A stretch of 64,000 bases of DNA from NCBI GenBank assembly GCA_964408805.1, contig CAYPAV010000006.1:173436-237435 (forward strand), in the 5' to 3' direction. Made by a program: the position numbers and the translations under genes. Source of the DNA: CAYPAV01 sp964408805. GTDB taxonomy: Bacteria > Pseudomonadota > Alphaproteobacteria > UBA8366. Positions 1-7,733 of this stretch are shown here, piece by piece. Each line of letters starts with the position of its first letter. Within the stretch, counting starts at the first letter, position 1. The notes beneath the pieces were generated by a model that did no database searches, had not been told where the DNA came from, and saw only the letters and a program-made list of their open reading frames with translations.

Positions 1-361
1 CCGCCTCGACCAGCACGGTACCGTCGGCGCGGGTATAGGCGAACCGGCATTTCAGGACGGCGCCCCTCGGGTGGGGGCCGAGCTCCAGGATCCGGCCGCT
101 GACGCTAACCGGTTCGTCGAAGCGGACCGGCTCCAGTTGCTTGAATCGCTGGGTCAGATGCACGCCGCCCATGATGATGACACCGGAATCGATCAATACG
201 TTCAATGTCGGCAGGCCGAGCATGACGACATCGACCGCATCCCCGTAGAGGTCCGGGTCGATCCCGCAGCAGTTCAGCTTCCGGGCTTGGCCCGCTCGCT
301 CGACGACGAATTCCTGGACGGGAAAATCGAACCCCGCTTCCAGATCAAGGGCCGCATTCAT
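1..361 (-). CDS. Hotdog-fold (MaoC/thioesterase-like) protein, partial
   Basis: An open frame of 120 codons runs from an ATG at 361 off the left edge of the window, so the C-terminus is missing. The translation begins MNAALDLEAGFDFPV and contains a long hydrophobic helix around residues 45-66 followed by beta-rich sequence with FDEPVSVSGRI, a pattern seen in hotdog-fold dehydratases and thioesterases. The start overlaps the stop of the upstream dioxygenase gene in an ATGA junction (358-361), so the two are almost certainly co-transcribed and translationally coupled. The likely role is hydration or hydrolysis of an acyl-CoA or related thioester in the same pathway; the substrate cannot be read from sequence. 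The family call is moderate because half the domain may be outside the window. Confidence 0.6.
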   Translation of the reverse strand, partial: MNAALDLEAGFDFPVQEFVVERAGQARKLNCCGIDPDLYGDAVDVVMLGLPTLNVLIDSGVIIMGGVHLTQRFKQLEPVRFDEPVSVSGRILELGPHPRGAVLKCRFAYTRADGTVLVEA

Positions 362-1503
362 TCTTCACCGCCTCCCTGCCAGCTTTTCACATAGGCCTCG
401 TTCTCGACACCGCCCGGCAGGTCGCCGACCACGAGCGCGTCGCGGGTATCGATCATCACCGCGTATTCGTCGGTCTCCACACGGGATTGCACCAGCATGT
501 TCTTGAGTGCCTTCGGGTGCGGTCCATGGGTGAACCCGGCCGGATGGAACGACACCGTTCCCGCCTCGATCCCGTCGCGGCTGAAGAAGTCGCCCTCATG
601 ATAGAAGATGACTTCGTCATAGTCGTCGTTGTTGTGAAAGAACGGCACCTTGAGGGCATCCGCATCGGTCTCGAAGGGCCGGGGGGCAAAGGTGCAGACG
701 ACGAAGCGCTCGCCGACGAAGGTGGTGTGTGCCGAGGGCGGCAGGTGATAGCGATGACTGGTGAGCGGCCGGATATCGCGGATATTAAGCCGCACCGCCG
801 AGAGATCGCCCCGCCAGCCGACGATATCGAGCGGGTTATGTTCATAGCTCGCCGTGCTGACGGTTCCGCTCCGTTTGATCGCGACCCGCCAGCGCCCGTC
901 GGGGCCCAGCTCGGAATGTTGTGCGGTGAAAGCATCGTCGATCTCCGGCACGTCCAGGACGGCGGGATCGAAGACGGCGTGATTGCCGAGCATTCCCTTC
1001 TCGGGCAGGGAATAGGCGTTGTTCGTGGCCTCGATCATCAGGATCGTCGTCGGCGCGCTGGTATCGATGCGCCACATCGTGCCCCGCGGCAGCACGATGT
1101 AGTCGCCCTTCTCGAAGACGAGGTGTCCGAAATCACAATAAAGATCACCCGCCCCTTCATGCACGAAGAGAAGATCGTCACCATCGGCGTTCCGCGCCAG
1201 ATGGTCCATTCGATCGGGCGCGCGCCAAATGCGAAGCGAGACATGCGCATTGGAAAGAAAGGTGGGCGCCTCCCAGGGCGAGGGCTTGGTGTCGTTCAAC
1301 CGGGTGAGATCGAAGGCGCGCGGACGCAGCGGCCCTTCCCAATCGACCCATCCGGTCGGCGGTCGGCGGTGGTAGAATTGCGCCGAGGGGCCGAAGAACC
1401 CCTCCTTCCCCATCTCGCGTTCGTAAGTGCCGTCGGGCAAGCCGGTATGCGCCTGACGGGACGCGTCACCGCGGATGGCCTGAATTGGAATGTTGCGTTT
1501 CAT
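358..1503 (-). CDS. hmgA: Homogentisate 1,2-dioxygenase-like protein
   Basis: This 381-residue protein matches the homogentisate dioxygenase (HgmA) family, which opens the aromatic ring of homogentisate to maleylacetoacetate using non-heme Fe(II). Two cupin barrels are visible. The N-terminal one contains GDYIVLPRGTMWR (about 133-145). The C-terminal one carries VPFFHNNDDYDE and FTHGPHP, giving candidate iron ligands His290, Glu297 and His326 with spacing close to the known His-Glu-His set. At 381 residues it is shorter than the roughly 430-445 of classical enzymes, so it may belong to a short sub-branch with another gentisate-like substrate. The start has a purine-rich site GGGGAGCG upstream. 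It is coupled to the hotdog-fold gene downstream. No maleylacetoacetate isomerase or fumarylacetoacetase is present in the window. Confidence 0.8.
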   Translation of the reverse strand: MKRNIPIQAIRGDASRQAHTGLPDGTYEREMGKEGFFGPSAQFYHRRPPTGWVDWEGPLRPRAFDLTRLNDTKPSPWEAPTFLSNAHVSLRIWRAPDRMDHLARNADGDDLLFVHEGAGDLYCDFGHLVFEKGDYIVLPRGTMWRIDTSAPTTILMIEATNNAYSLPEKGMLGNHAVFDPAVLDVPEIDDAFTAQHSELGPDGRWRVAIKRSGTVSTASYEHNPLDIVGWRGDLSAVRLNIRDIRPLTSHRYHLPPSAHTTFVGERFVVCTFAPRPFETDADALKVPFFHNNDDYDEVIFYHEGDFFSRDGIEAGTVSFHPAGFTHGPHPKALKNMLVQSRVETDEYAVMIDTRDALVVGDLPGGVENEAYVKSWQGGGEE

Positions 1504-1518
1504 CTCACTCGCTCCCCG

Positions 1519-1860
1519 CTAGTCCGTCGCAGGACTATATTCCGTCTCGGTCCGGTCCGCGAGATCGAGAGAGGCCACGAAGTCCTTCATGTCCAGAAGC
1601 GGGATCGCCTTGCAGTCCTTGGCGAGGCCGAAGGAATCTGTCAGATGCAGGTTGGCCGCGATCGCCGTCTGGTCCGGCATCTCATAGATATAGACCATGT
1701 CCCATTCGCCGTAGCTGCCGTATTGCGCGATCGGTTTGCCGCCGAAATCGGCGATCGCTTGTTTGTGGACCTCGGCTCGATCGCGCATCTCCGGATTGGC
1801 CACCATCGCGGCCTTCTGGTCGGCGTGATATTTCACGAGATAGAGAACGTGTACGCCCAT
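1519..1860 (-). CDS. GYD-domain-like small protein
   Basis: A 113-residue protein starting MGVHVLYLVKYH. I chose the ATG at 1860 because a strong AAAGGAGA ribosome site precedes it, although the frame is open for another 50 codons upstream. The central stretch YGSYGEWDMVYIYEMPD has the G-[EY]-x-D core followed by a beta strand and an acidic turn, as in GYD-family ferredoxin-like proteins. Proteins of this family are small alpha/beta barrels of unclear biochemical role, often next to catabolic genes. Only 15 bases separate it from the dioxygenase gene, on the same strand, so it probably heads the operon GYD-dioxygenase-hotdog. It may also be compared with dimeric alpha-beta barrel (muconolactone isomerase-like) proteins. 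Confidence 0.6.
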   Translation of the reverse strand: MGVHVLYLVKYHADQKAAMVANPEMRDRAEVHKQAIADFGGKPIAQYGSYGEWDMVYIYEMPDQTAIAANLHLTDSFGLAKDCKAIPLLDMKDFVASLDLADRTETEYSPATD

Positions 1861-1981
1861 CGGAATCTCCTTTCCCTCAATCGGTCGAGCGGCGGTCGCC
1901 ATGGGCAATATAGATCGGATACGGCTGGCGTCGGGCGCCCGCCGCCATATTTCTACATGAACACAAATTGGAGGGTATGCC

Positions 1982-3616
1982 ATGACGGACTCGATTTGTT
2001 TCTCGACCATCGCCGAACTCGCGAAGCGGATCGAGGCGAAGGACCTCTCCCCGGTCGAATTGGTCGAAACCTATCTCGCTCGGATCGAGGCGCTTAACCC
2101 GCAGCTCGACGCGTTTATCACGCTAACCGCGGAGCTCGCCCTAGAGCAGGCGCGGGCAGCCGAGACCGAGATTACTGAGGGTAGGTATCGCGGGCCGCTG
2201 CACGGCATACCCTTCGGCCTGAAGGATATCTACGAGACCGAGGGTATCCTCACCAGCGGCCACTCCCGAGTGATGGAAAATCACATCCCGAATGAGGACG
2301 CAACGACGACGGCGAAGCTCTATGAGGCCGGCATGGTTCTCCTCGGCAAGCTGTCGACCCACGAATTCGCCCATGGCGGCCCCTCCTTTGACCTGCCCTG
2401 GCCGCCCGCGCGCAATCCATGGGGCACCGATCATGTGACGGGCGGTTCCTCCAGTGGCTCGGGTGCCGCCGTGGCGGCGGGGTTCCTGCCGGCGGCGATG
2501 GGCTCCGACACCGGGGGCTCGATCCGCAATCCGGCCTGCCTTTGCGGCATCGCCGGGATGAAGGCGACCTATGGTCTGGTCAGCCGGGCCGGCGTGATCG
2601 CCAATTCCTATACCTTCGATCATTGCGGCCCCTTGACCTGGACGGTCGAGGACGCAGCGTTGATGTTGCAGGCACTGGCGGGACACGACCATCGCGACCC
2701 CGCAAGCGCCAAGGTCGATATCCCGGACTATCGGGCGGCACTCGGCGGCGATCTCCAGGGCAAGAAAATCGGCATCGTCCGACATTTTTACGAAGAGGAC
2801 CAACCGGCAAACGACGAGATGCGCGCCGCCCTCGAAGCCGCCTACGATGTGTTGCGGGGCCTCGGCGCGGAGCTCGAGGATGTCCGCATGCGGCCGATGC
2901 GGGAATATATGGACGTCAAGGTTACGATCGCCGAATCGGAGCTATATGCGGTACATGAATCGGCCCTCCGCGCGAACGCGAGCGATTTCGGCGAGGACTT
3001 TCTCGGCCGGTCGGTACCCGCCTGCTTCATCACCGGGACCGACTACGTCCAGGCGCAGCGCGAGCGCCGGGTCATGCAGGCCGAGATGGCGCCCCTCTAT
3101 GAGGCGTACGATTTGCTGATCACCGCCGGCACCTACGGTCCCGCACCCCGCTTCGATGCGCACAGCACCCTCTCGTTCTGGAAGAACGCGGCAATTTGTA
3201 CGCCCTTCAACGTGACCGCCGGACCGGCGCTCGCACTTTGCATCGGCTATAGCGGGAGCGGCCTGCCGCTATCCATGCAGATCGTCGGACGGCCCTTCGA
3301 CGATGCGGCGGTGCTCGCGGCGGGCGATGCCTATGAACGCGCGACCGATTGGCGGACGCGACGCCCCGAACTCGATCCCGCAACGGAAGTTACGCCGCCG
3401 CCTCAACCGGCCCCGGCCCCGCCGGCCGATGTGGACGAGCCGACAAGAAGGCGGGTCGCCGACACGCTGGACGCCGTTGGGATCGAGTTGACGGACACCC
3501 AATTCGAGTTGGTTGCCGCCGCCTATCCTTATGTCCGCGCGATGGTCGGTCGCATCAACCGCGATCGTTCCTTCACCGACGAGCCGGCGAATATTTACTG
3601 CTTCCCCAGCGTTTGA
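1982..3616 (+). CDS. Amidase-signature family amidase
   Basis: A 544-residue amidase-signature hydrolase. The catalytic Lys-Ser-Ser set is present: Lys81 in GIPFGLKD, the serine cluster of GGSSSGSG (156-160) and the nucleophile Ser180 in SDTGGSIRNPAC. This fold hydrolyses carboxamides to acid plus ammonia, and is also used by the GatA subunit of the tRNA amidotransferase. GatB and GatC are not adjacent and the length is above that of GatA, so a catabolic amidase is more likely. After a Pro/Ala-rich linker near 470-485 there is an extra helical tail of about 60 residues, which resembles small accessory domains fused to some catabolic amidases. It is divergent from the GYD operon and followed by a CmcJ/NvfI-type enzyme. 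Confidence 0.88.
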   Translation: MTDSICFSTIAELAKRIEAKDLSPVELVETYLARIEALNPQLDAFITLTAELALEQARAAETEITEGRYRGPLHGIPFGLKDIYETEGILTSGHSRVMENHIPNEDATTTAKLYEAGMVLLGKLSTHEFAHGGPSFDLPWPPARNPWGTDHVTGGSSSGSGAAVAAGFLPAAMGSDTGGSIRNPACLCGIAGMKATYGLVSRAGVIANSYTFDHCGPLTWTVEDAALMLQALAGHDHRDPASAKVDIPDYRAALGGDLQGKKIGIVRHFYEEDQPANDEMRAALEAAYDVLRGLGAELEDVRMRPMREYMDVKVTIAESELYAVHESALRANASDFGEDFLGRSVPACFITGTDYVQAQRERRVMQAEMAPLYEAYDLLITAGTYGPAPRFDAHSTLSFWKNAAICTPFNVTAGPALALCIGYSGSGLPLSMQIVGRPFDDAAVLAAGDAYERATDWRTRRPELDPATEVTPPPQPAPAPPADVDEPTRRRVADTLDAVGIELTDTQFELVAAAYPYVRAMVGRINRDRSFTDEPANIYCFPSV

Positions 3617-3649
3617 ATTTAGGCCCGAGGGCGGTAATCTGTCCTTCGC

Positions 3650-4495
3650 ATGGGTGCAATGGAAGGATTCAAGGTGGACGGACAAGCAGCAGAAAATGCC
3701 ACCAACTCGGTGACGGCACAGGTTCGCTACATCAACGAAGAATGGCGGGACCGGCCGGATTCACCCCGGATCGGATCGCGCGAGACGCGCCGCGCGAATA
3801 CTTCCTTCCAAGAGGTCGCGGTCCATGATGTTCGCTCTGAACTCGCCGAGGGAAGGATCGATCTCGACGGCGCGGGATTTACCCTGGCCGAGAACGAAAC
3901 GGCGGTAACGAATTTTCGGGACGAGCCGCAAATCATGGAAATTTACAGGCCCGAAATGATCGGCCTCGTCCGCCGCCTCACGGGAGCCGGCCGCGCCTTC
4001 GTATTCAACCACCTCATCCGTACCGAAAAACCGATTGACTTCAACGACGGTTATTCGCGTTTCGTGCATTGCGACTACAACATGGCGCGCCTCGACGAGA
4101 TGACCCGCGATTTGCTCGAGCAGCACGAAGTGACTCCCGAGGCAAATTGGACCTATGCCTGGTACAACACCTGGCAGCCCTTCGATCACGAAGTGCACAA
4201 GAACCCACTCGCCATGATCGACTGGCAATCGGTCCCGCCGGGTGACGTGATCGACTACTATTACACCGGACGCGGCCGAGACAGTTTGGTCGCCGCCCCG
4301 GTCTACAATCCGGCGCATCGTTTCTGCTATTTCCCGGTTATGTCGACGAGCGAGGTTCTGGTCTTCAAGCAGCTCGATAGCCGCCCCGACCGCACCTATT
4401 ACTGCCCCCACAGTTCGTTCGACGACCAGACCTCGGCCGAGGACGCACCGCCGCGCCGCAGTATCGAGATGCGGCTCTTGGCAGTCTTCGAATAG
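3650..4495 (+). CDS. CmcJ/NvfI (AsaB)-like oxidoreductase
   Basis: A 281-residue protein resembling the CmcJ/NvfI/AsaB group, whose members act on cephamycin, meroterpenoid and other small-molecule substrates. Supporting features are the N-terminal hydrophilic segment, HCDYN (candidate metal-binding His-x-Asp), the YNTWQPFDHEVHKNPLAMID region typical of the group, and the C-terminal HSSFDDQTS followed by RRSIEMR. The start at 3650 is 34 bases after the amidase stop on the same strand; a second in-frame ATG lies 9 bases downstream and no strong ribosome site separates them. Co-transcription with the amidase suggests the two modify the same amide-containing substrate. The substrate and the true reaction are unknown. 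Confidence 0.72.
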   Translation: MGAMEGFKVDGQAAENATNSVTAQVRYINEEWRDRPDSPRIGSRETRRANTSFQEVAVHDVRSELAEGRIDLDGAGFTLAENETAVTNFRDEPQIMEIYRPEMIGLVRRLTGAGRAFVFNHLIRTEKPIDFNDGYSRFVHCDYNMARLDEMTRDLLEQHEVTPEANWTYAWYNTWQPFDHEVHKNPLAMIDWQSVPPGDVIDYYYTGRGRDSLVAAPVYNPAHRFCYFPVMSTSEVLVFKQLDSRPDRTYYCPHSSFDDQTSAEDAPPRRSIEMRLLAVFE

Positions 4496-4501
4496 CCCGA
4501 A

Positions 4502-5098
4502 TTACGTTACCTTGAAATGCGCCTCGACCGGCGCCTTCAGTTCGCCGTTGATCGGCAGGATATTCTGCGGACAGGCGGAGAAAGCTACGACAAGATCCAT
4601 CTCGGCGCGAAGCGTGACGTAATCGCCGGGCCGGCTCGTCGGCGCCTCGAAGCTGAGGGCACCCGCATCGGTCCAGGGGATGTTCATGAAGAGATTCAAG
4701 GGAGCCGGCGTACGCGGCGCCGCGACGTCGAGTTCGGCCAACGCCGCATGCAGGTTGTCGGTGCAGTTGTCGTGATAATCGGTGCAGCCGAGCAACCCGT
4801 AACGGTAATTATCGCAGGCGGCGAGCAGTGTGTCGTGGATGCCGGGCGAGGTGTCCTCGACGAGCGTCAGCATTGCCCGCCGATTATTGCTGTAGAGGAT
4901 ATCGCCAACCCCGGGACAGAGCTTCAGGATCGTTGCCCGGGTCGCCTCCATCGACATATGCTCGCTCGTGTCGTCGGCCGCGAAAGCCCAGGTATCGACG
5001 ACCTGCTGGCCATGCGTGTTAACGACGGTGACCGACTGCCCCTCGGCCACCCGCGCCGCCTTGCCCTGCCGCGCCGGGATTTCGATTTGATCGGTCAT
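4502..5098 (-). CDS. DUF1989 urea carboxylase-associated-like protein
   Basis: A 198-residue protein of the DUF1989 group, found beside urea carboxylase/allophanate hydrolase and aminomethyl-transferase genes in other bacteria. Recognisable features are the start with IEIPARQGKAARV, GQQVVDTWAF, the central CTDYHDNCTDN with several Cys/His, and the C-terminal FSACPQNILPING motif, all typical of the family. The Cys/His residues suggest metal binding. Its stop is only 6 bases from that of the convergently transcribed CmcJ-like gene. No urea carboxylase or allophanate hydrolase is present nearby, so the protein probably serves nitrogen release from a different amide, consistent with the amidase gene upstream. 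Function remains inferred from the family only. Confidence 0.8.
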   Translation of the reverse strand: MTDQIEIPARQGKAARVAEGQSVTVVNTHGQQVVDTWAFAADDTSEHMSMEATRATILKLCPGVGDILYSNNRRAMLTLVEDTSPGIHDTLLAACDNYRYGLLGCTDYHDNCTDNLHAALAELDVAAPRTPAPLNLFMNIPWTDAGALSFEAPTSRPGDYVTLRAEMDLVVAFSACPQNILPINGELKAPVEAHFKVT

Positions 5099-5236
5099 GG
5101 TTCCCTCCTCGTCCGAGCGCCGTATAGTCTACGCTGGAACAGTCTTCGATGCGAAAGACCGGTTGTCAAAAACCGTCGACGCCCTACCTGCAAGCCGTGT
5201 AGTCTCCGCCTTCGAAACCGCCGTGAGGACCCCTCC

Positions 5237-5848
5237 ATGACGACCATCGAGTTCTTTTACGACGTCTCCAGCCCCTGGACCTATTTCGCCTTCGATCGGA
5301 TCGAGGATTTCTGCGAGCGGAACGATGCCGAGCTCATTTGGAAACCGTTTCTGGTCGGCGGGGTCTTCAACAAGGTGAATCCGAGTGTCTATCAGCGCCG
5401 CGAGAACCCGGTGCCGCCAAAGGACGAGTACTATCGCAAGGACATGGCAGATTGGGCTCGTTATCAGGGGATCGAGATGATCCGGCCGAGCGTCTTTCCC
5501 CTGAACAGCGTGAAGGCGCTTCGCGGTTGCTTCGTCGCGATCGAGGAAGGCACGGTTTCGGCCTATTCCCGCGCCTGCTTCGAGGCCTATTGGCGCGACG
5601 ACAAGGACATCTCGCAGGAGGACGAACTTCGGGCCGTTGCCACCGCGGCCGGCATGGACGCGGACGCCTTCATGGCCAAAATCGCCGAGGAACCGATCAA
5701 GCGAAAACTGTTCGAGACCACCGACGAGTTGATCGGACGCGGCGGTTACGGCTCGCCGACCTTCTTCATCGACGGCGACGACATGTATTTCGGAAACGAC
5801 CGCCTGGAACTGATGCAGGCTGCACTCGACCGGAAAAAGACCGCTTAG
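5237..5848 (+). CDS. 2-hydroxychromene-2-carboxylate isomerase-like (DsbA family)
   Basis: A 203-residue thioredoxin-fold protein of the HCCA isomerase/kappa-class glutathione transferase type. The N-terminus MTTIEFFYDVSSPWTYFAF has the Ser replacing the CxxC catalytic Cys, the alpha-helical insert follows, and the cis-Pro loop is YGSPTFFIDG near the C-terminus with YFGNDRLELM after it, all diagnostic. These enzymes isomerise a hemiketal in naphthalene-type aromatic degradation using glutathione. I chose the ATG at 5237 because the frame upstream has no family similarity. Its TAG stop overlaps the TAA stop of the opposing DUF805 gene. The context of aromatic and amide catabolism supports the call, but the substrate is not fixed. 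Confidence 0.85.
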   Translation: MTTIEFFYDVSSPWTYFAFDRIEDFCERNDAELIWKPFLVGGVFNKVNPSVYQRRENPVPPKDEYYRKDMADWARYQGIEMIRPSVFPLNSVKALRGCFVAIEEGTVSAYSRACFEAYWRDDKDISQEDELRAVATAAGMDADAFMAKIAEEPIKRKLFETTDELIGRGGYGSPTFFIDGDDMYFGNDRLELMQAALDRKKTA

Positions 5849-6243
5849 GCGTCCGGCGTCTCCGCAGGTGGCCCCGAGGACGATCCTGCCGACGCATCCA
5901 CCGGATCGCCGAAGCGGTTCGGACCGTCCGTCCCAGCAAGAAAGCCGTTCTCGATCAACGCCCAGATCGCCCCGATGATCGGCACGAAATTAATCAGGAT
6001 CCACCAAGCCGATTTGTCCCGGTCGTGCCAGCGCTTCCCGGTCACGCAGATGCTTGGATAGATCATAACCAAGGTAAGTATCAGAGAAATCGGCCCATAT
6101 CCGCTATCGTCCGACATCCCGGCACCAGCTTCGATGAAGGCGATGACGAACATGAGAATGAAGTACGGAAGAACGAGGAAGAGCCAATATTGCCTCCGTG
6201 TCGTCCGACCCCACAGGGAAAAATAAAAATTCCCGAAATCCAT
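5845..6243 (-). CDS. DUF805 membrane protein
   Basis: A 132-residue inner-membrane protein with the DUF805 layout: an N-terminal FYFSLWGRTTRRQYW motif, three to four hydrophobic segments (about 21-36, 49-62 and 80-97), and the family hallmark GKRWHDRDKSAWW on the loop between helices. The tail is a hydrophilic Ser/Pro/Asp-rich segment. DUF805 proteins are small integral membrane proteins of unknown biochemical role. The gene converges on the isomerase gene and their stop codons overlap by two bases, so transcription termination of both must occur inside the partner. About 236 bases of non-coding DNA follow before the next gene, containing an inverted repeat described separately. Confidence 0.85.
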   Translation of the reverse strand: MDFGNFYFSLWGRTTRRQYWLFLVLPYFILMFVIAFIEAGAGMSDDSGYGPISLILTLVMIYPSICVTGKRWHDRDKSAWWILINFVPIIGAIWALIENGFLAGTDGPNRFGDPVDASAGSSSGPPAETPDA

Positions 6244-6358
6244 AATTCCATTCCTTTGATGTGCTGCATCGCGTAATCACGCACCGTCCACTGTTTCGGA
6301 TCATACCGGTAGGCCGTCACCCAAGAAAGCGGTTCGATCTCAATGATCCCCAGTTAGG

Positions 6359-6386
6359 GTTATCCCGTATATCGGCTAGGGATAAC
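6359..6386. promoter_or_regulatory. Inverted repeat GTTATCCC-N12-GGGATAAC
   Basis: Two perfect 8-base arms, GTTATCCC (6359-6366) and GGGATAAC (6379-6386), face each other across 12 bases in the 236-base non-coding gap upstream of the receiver-EAL gene. The left arm is preceded by TTAG and the right arm by CTA. The symmetry and location, roughly 95-120 bases before the EAL start codon, fit a dimeric regulator's operator. The arms could also fold as a stem, but there is no following T-run. No regulator gene is adjacent, so the binding protein, if any, is unknown. Confidence 0.4.
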
Positions 6387-6479
6387 ACGGAGTCGACTTC
6401 CATACCTGCGTAGCGATAATAAGACACAATTAACGTCGCCCCGAAACCTACGGGACCTCAAATCAAGCTTGGGTGCGAT

Positions 6480-7682
6480 ATGGCGGAATGTGACCCTATC
6501 GGTAATCACAACGTTCTGTTGGTCGACGACGACCCGTTCATGCTGAAGCTGGTCACGGCGGCGCTGAAGGTGACCGGGATTGAACGCGTTGTGACGACGG
6601 AAAGTGGCAAGGAAGCGCTTCGCCTTATCGACGAGCGCAAGGATTTCGACGTTGTCCTTTGCGACCTCAACATGCCGGAAATGGATGGGCTCGAGATGCT
6701 TCGCCTTCTTGGGGAAGCAGGGTTCGGCGGCGGCGTCATTCTGATCAGCGGCGAGGATGCGAGAATCCTCGACACGACATTAAGCCTAGCGAAGGCGCAT
6801 GACCTCAACGTGTTGGGCGCCATCGAAAAACCGGTCTCGCCCGACGCCCTGTCGGCGTTGCTGCCGAAACTTCAAGTCAGAGAGACCGCGCGCGGAGCAA
6901 GACCGTCGATCAAGATCGAGGAAGACGAACTCCGCGCCGGCATCGAGAATGATGAAATCGTGGTCTTCTATCAGCCGAAGGTCTCGGTCGCGACCAAGGC
7001 GCTGATCGGGGTGGAGGCCTTGGTGCGATGGCGGCGGGCCGATGGAAATCTCGTGCCGCCGGGTTTCTTCATCCCGTTGGCGGAAGATACCGGTTTGATA
7101 GACGCGCTGACCCAATCGATCATGGATCAAGCGATCAATCAGGCTGGAAATTGGGCGCGCCAAGACATGCCGGTCAAGGTGTCGATCAATGTTTCGGTCG
7201 ACTCGCTCGATCGTCTCGATATCCCGGCCCTGATTCTGGCCGCCGCAGAGAAGGCCGAGACCGACCCCGCCCTTCTGATGGTCGAGGTCACTGAAAGTCG
7301 GTTGATGGCGGACATCGCGAAACCGCTCGAGTTGTTGACCCGTCTACGCCTGAACCGGATCGGCCTGTCGATCGACGATTTCGGGACCGGACACTCTTCG
7401 ATGGAGCAGCTCAAGCAAATCCCGTTCACCGAATTGAAGATCGATCGGGCCTTCGTGCATGGAGCGGCCACCGATCACGCGGCCCAGGCGATCCTCGGAT
7501 CGAGCGTGGAATTGGCCAAGCGCATGAACATGACGACCGTCGCCGAGGGCGTCGAAACTCAGGCGGATTGGGATCAGGTGGCGGCATTGTCGGTCGATCT
7601 GGTGCAGGGCTATTTCATCGCCAAGCCAATGCCGGAGGCCGAATTCACGGATTGGGCACGGGATTGGCGCGCGGCGAACTAG
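6480..7682 (+). CDS. Receiver-EAL c-di-GMP phosphodiesterase
   Basis: A 400-residue response regulator with a CheY-like receiver (about 10-130) fused to an EAL domain (about 150-395). The receiver has the acidic pocket VDDDP, phospho-acceptor Asp62 in CDLNMPEMDG and the conserved Lys117-Pro in the EKP motif. The EAL domain keeps the residues expected for hydrolysis of c-di-GMP: Glu179 in VEALVRW, Asn237 in INVSV, Glu269/272 in EVTES, Asp299-Asp300 in DDFGTG, Lys320 in LKID, Glu356 in AEGVET and Gln376 in QGYF. It is therefore likely an active, phosphorylation-gated phosphodiesterase in the cytoplasm. It has no adjacent kinase, but the hybrid kinase at 10059 is the closest candidate partner. 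An inverted repeat lies upstream. Confidence 0.9.
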   Translation: MAECDPIGNHNVLLVDDDPFMLKLVTAALKVTGIERVVTTESGKEALRLIDERKDFDVVLCDLNMPEMDGLEMLRLLGEAGFGGGVILISGEDARILDTTLSLAKAHDLNVLGAIEKPVSPDALSALLPKLQVRETARGARPSIKIEEDELRAGIENDEIVVFYQPKVSVATKALIGVEALVRWRRADGNLVPPGFFIPLAEDTGLIDALTQSIMDQAINQAGNWARQDMPVKVSINVSVDSLDRLDIPALILAAAEKAETDPALLMVEVTESRLMADIAKPLELLTRLRLNRIGLSIDDFGTGHSSMEQLKQIPFTELKIDRAFVHGAATDHAAQAILGSSVELAKRMNMTTVAEGVETQADWDQVAALSVDLVQGYFIAKPMPEAEFTDWARDWRAAN

Positions 7683-7733
7683 CCGCGGTTGCCACCTTGC
7701 GCAACGTCGCGCACGAATATCTTCGGAAACTCG

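Noticed and set aside
487..2097. Long plus-strand ORF across the dioxygenase and GYD genes
   Set aside because: It is Arg/Gly/Asp-rich, without domain pattern, and lies opposite two well-supported genes.
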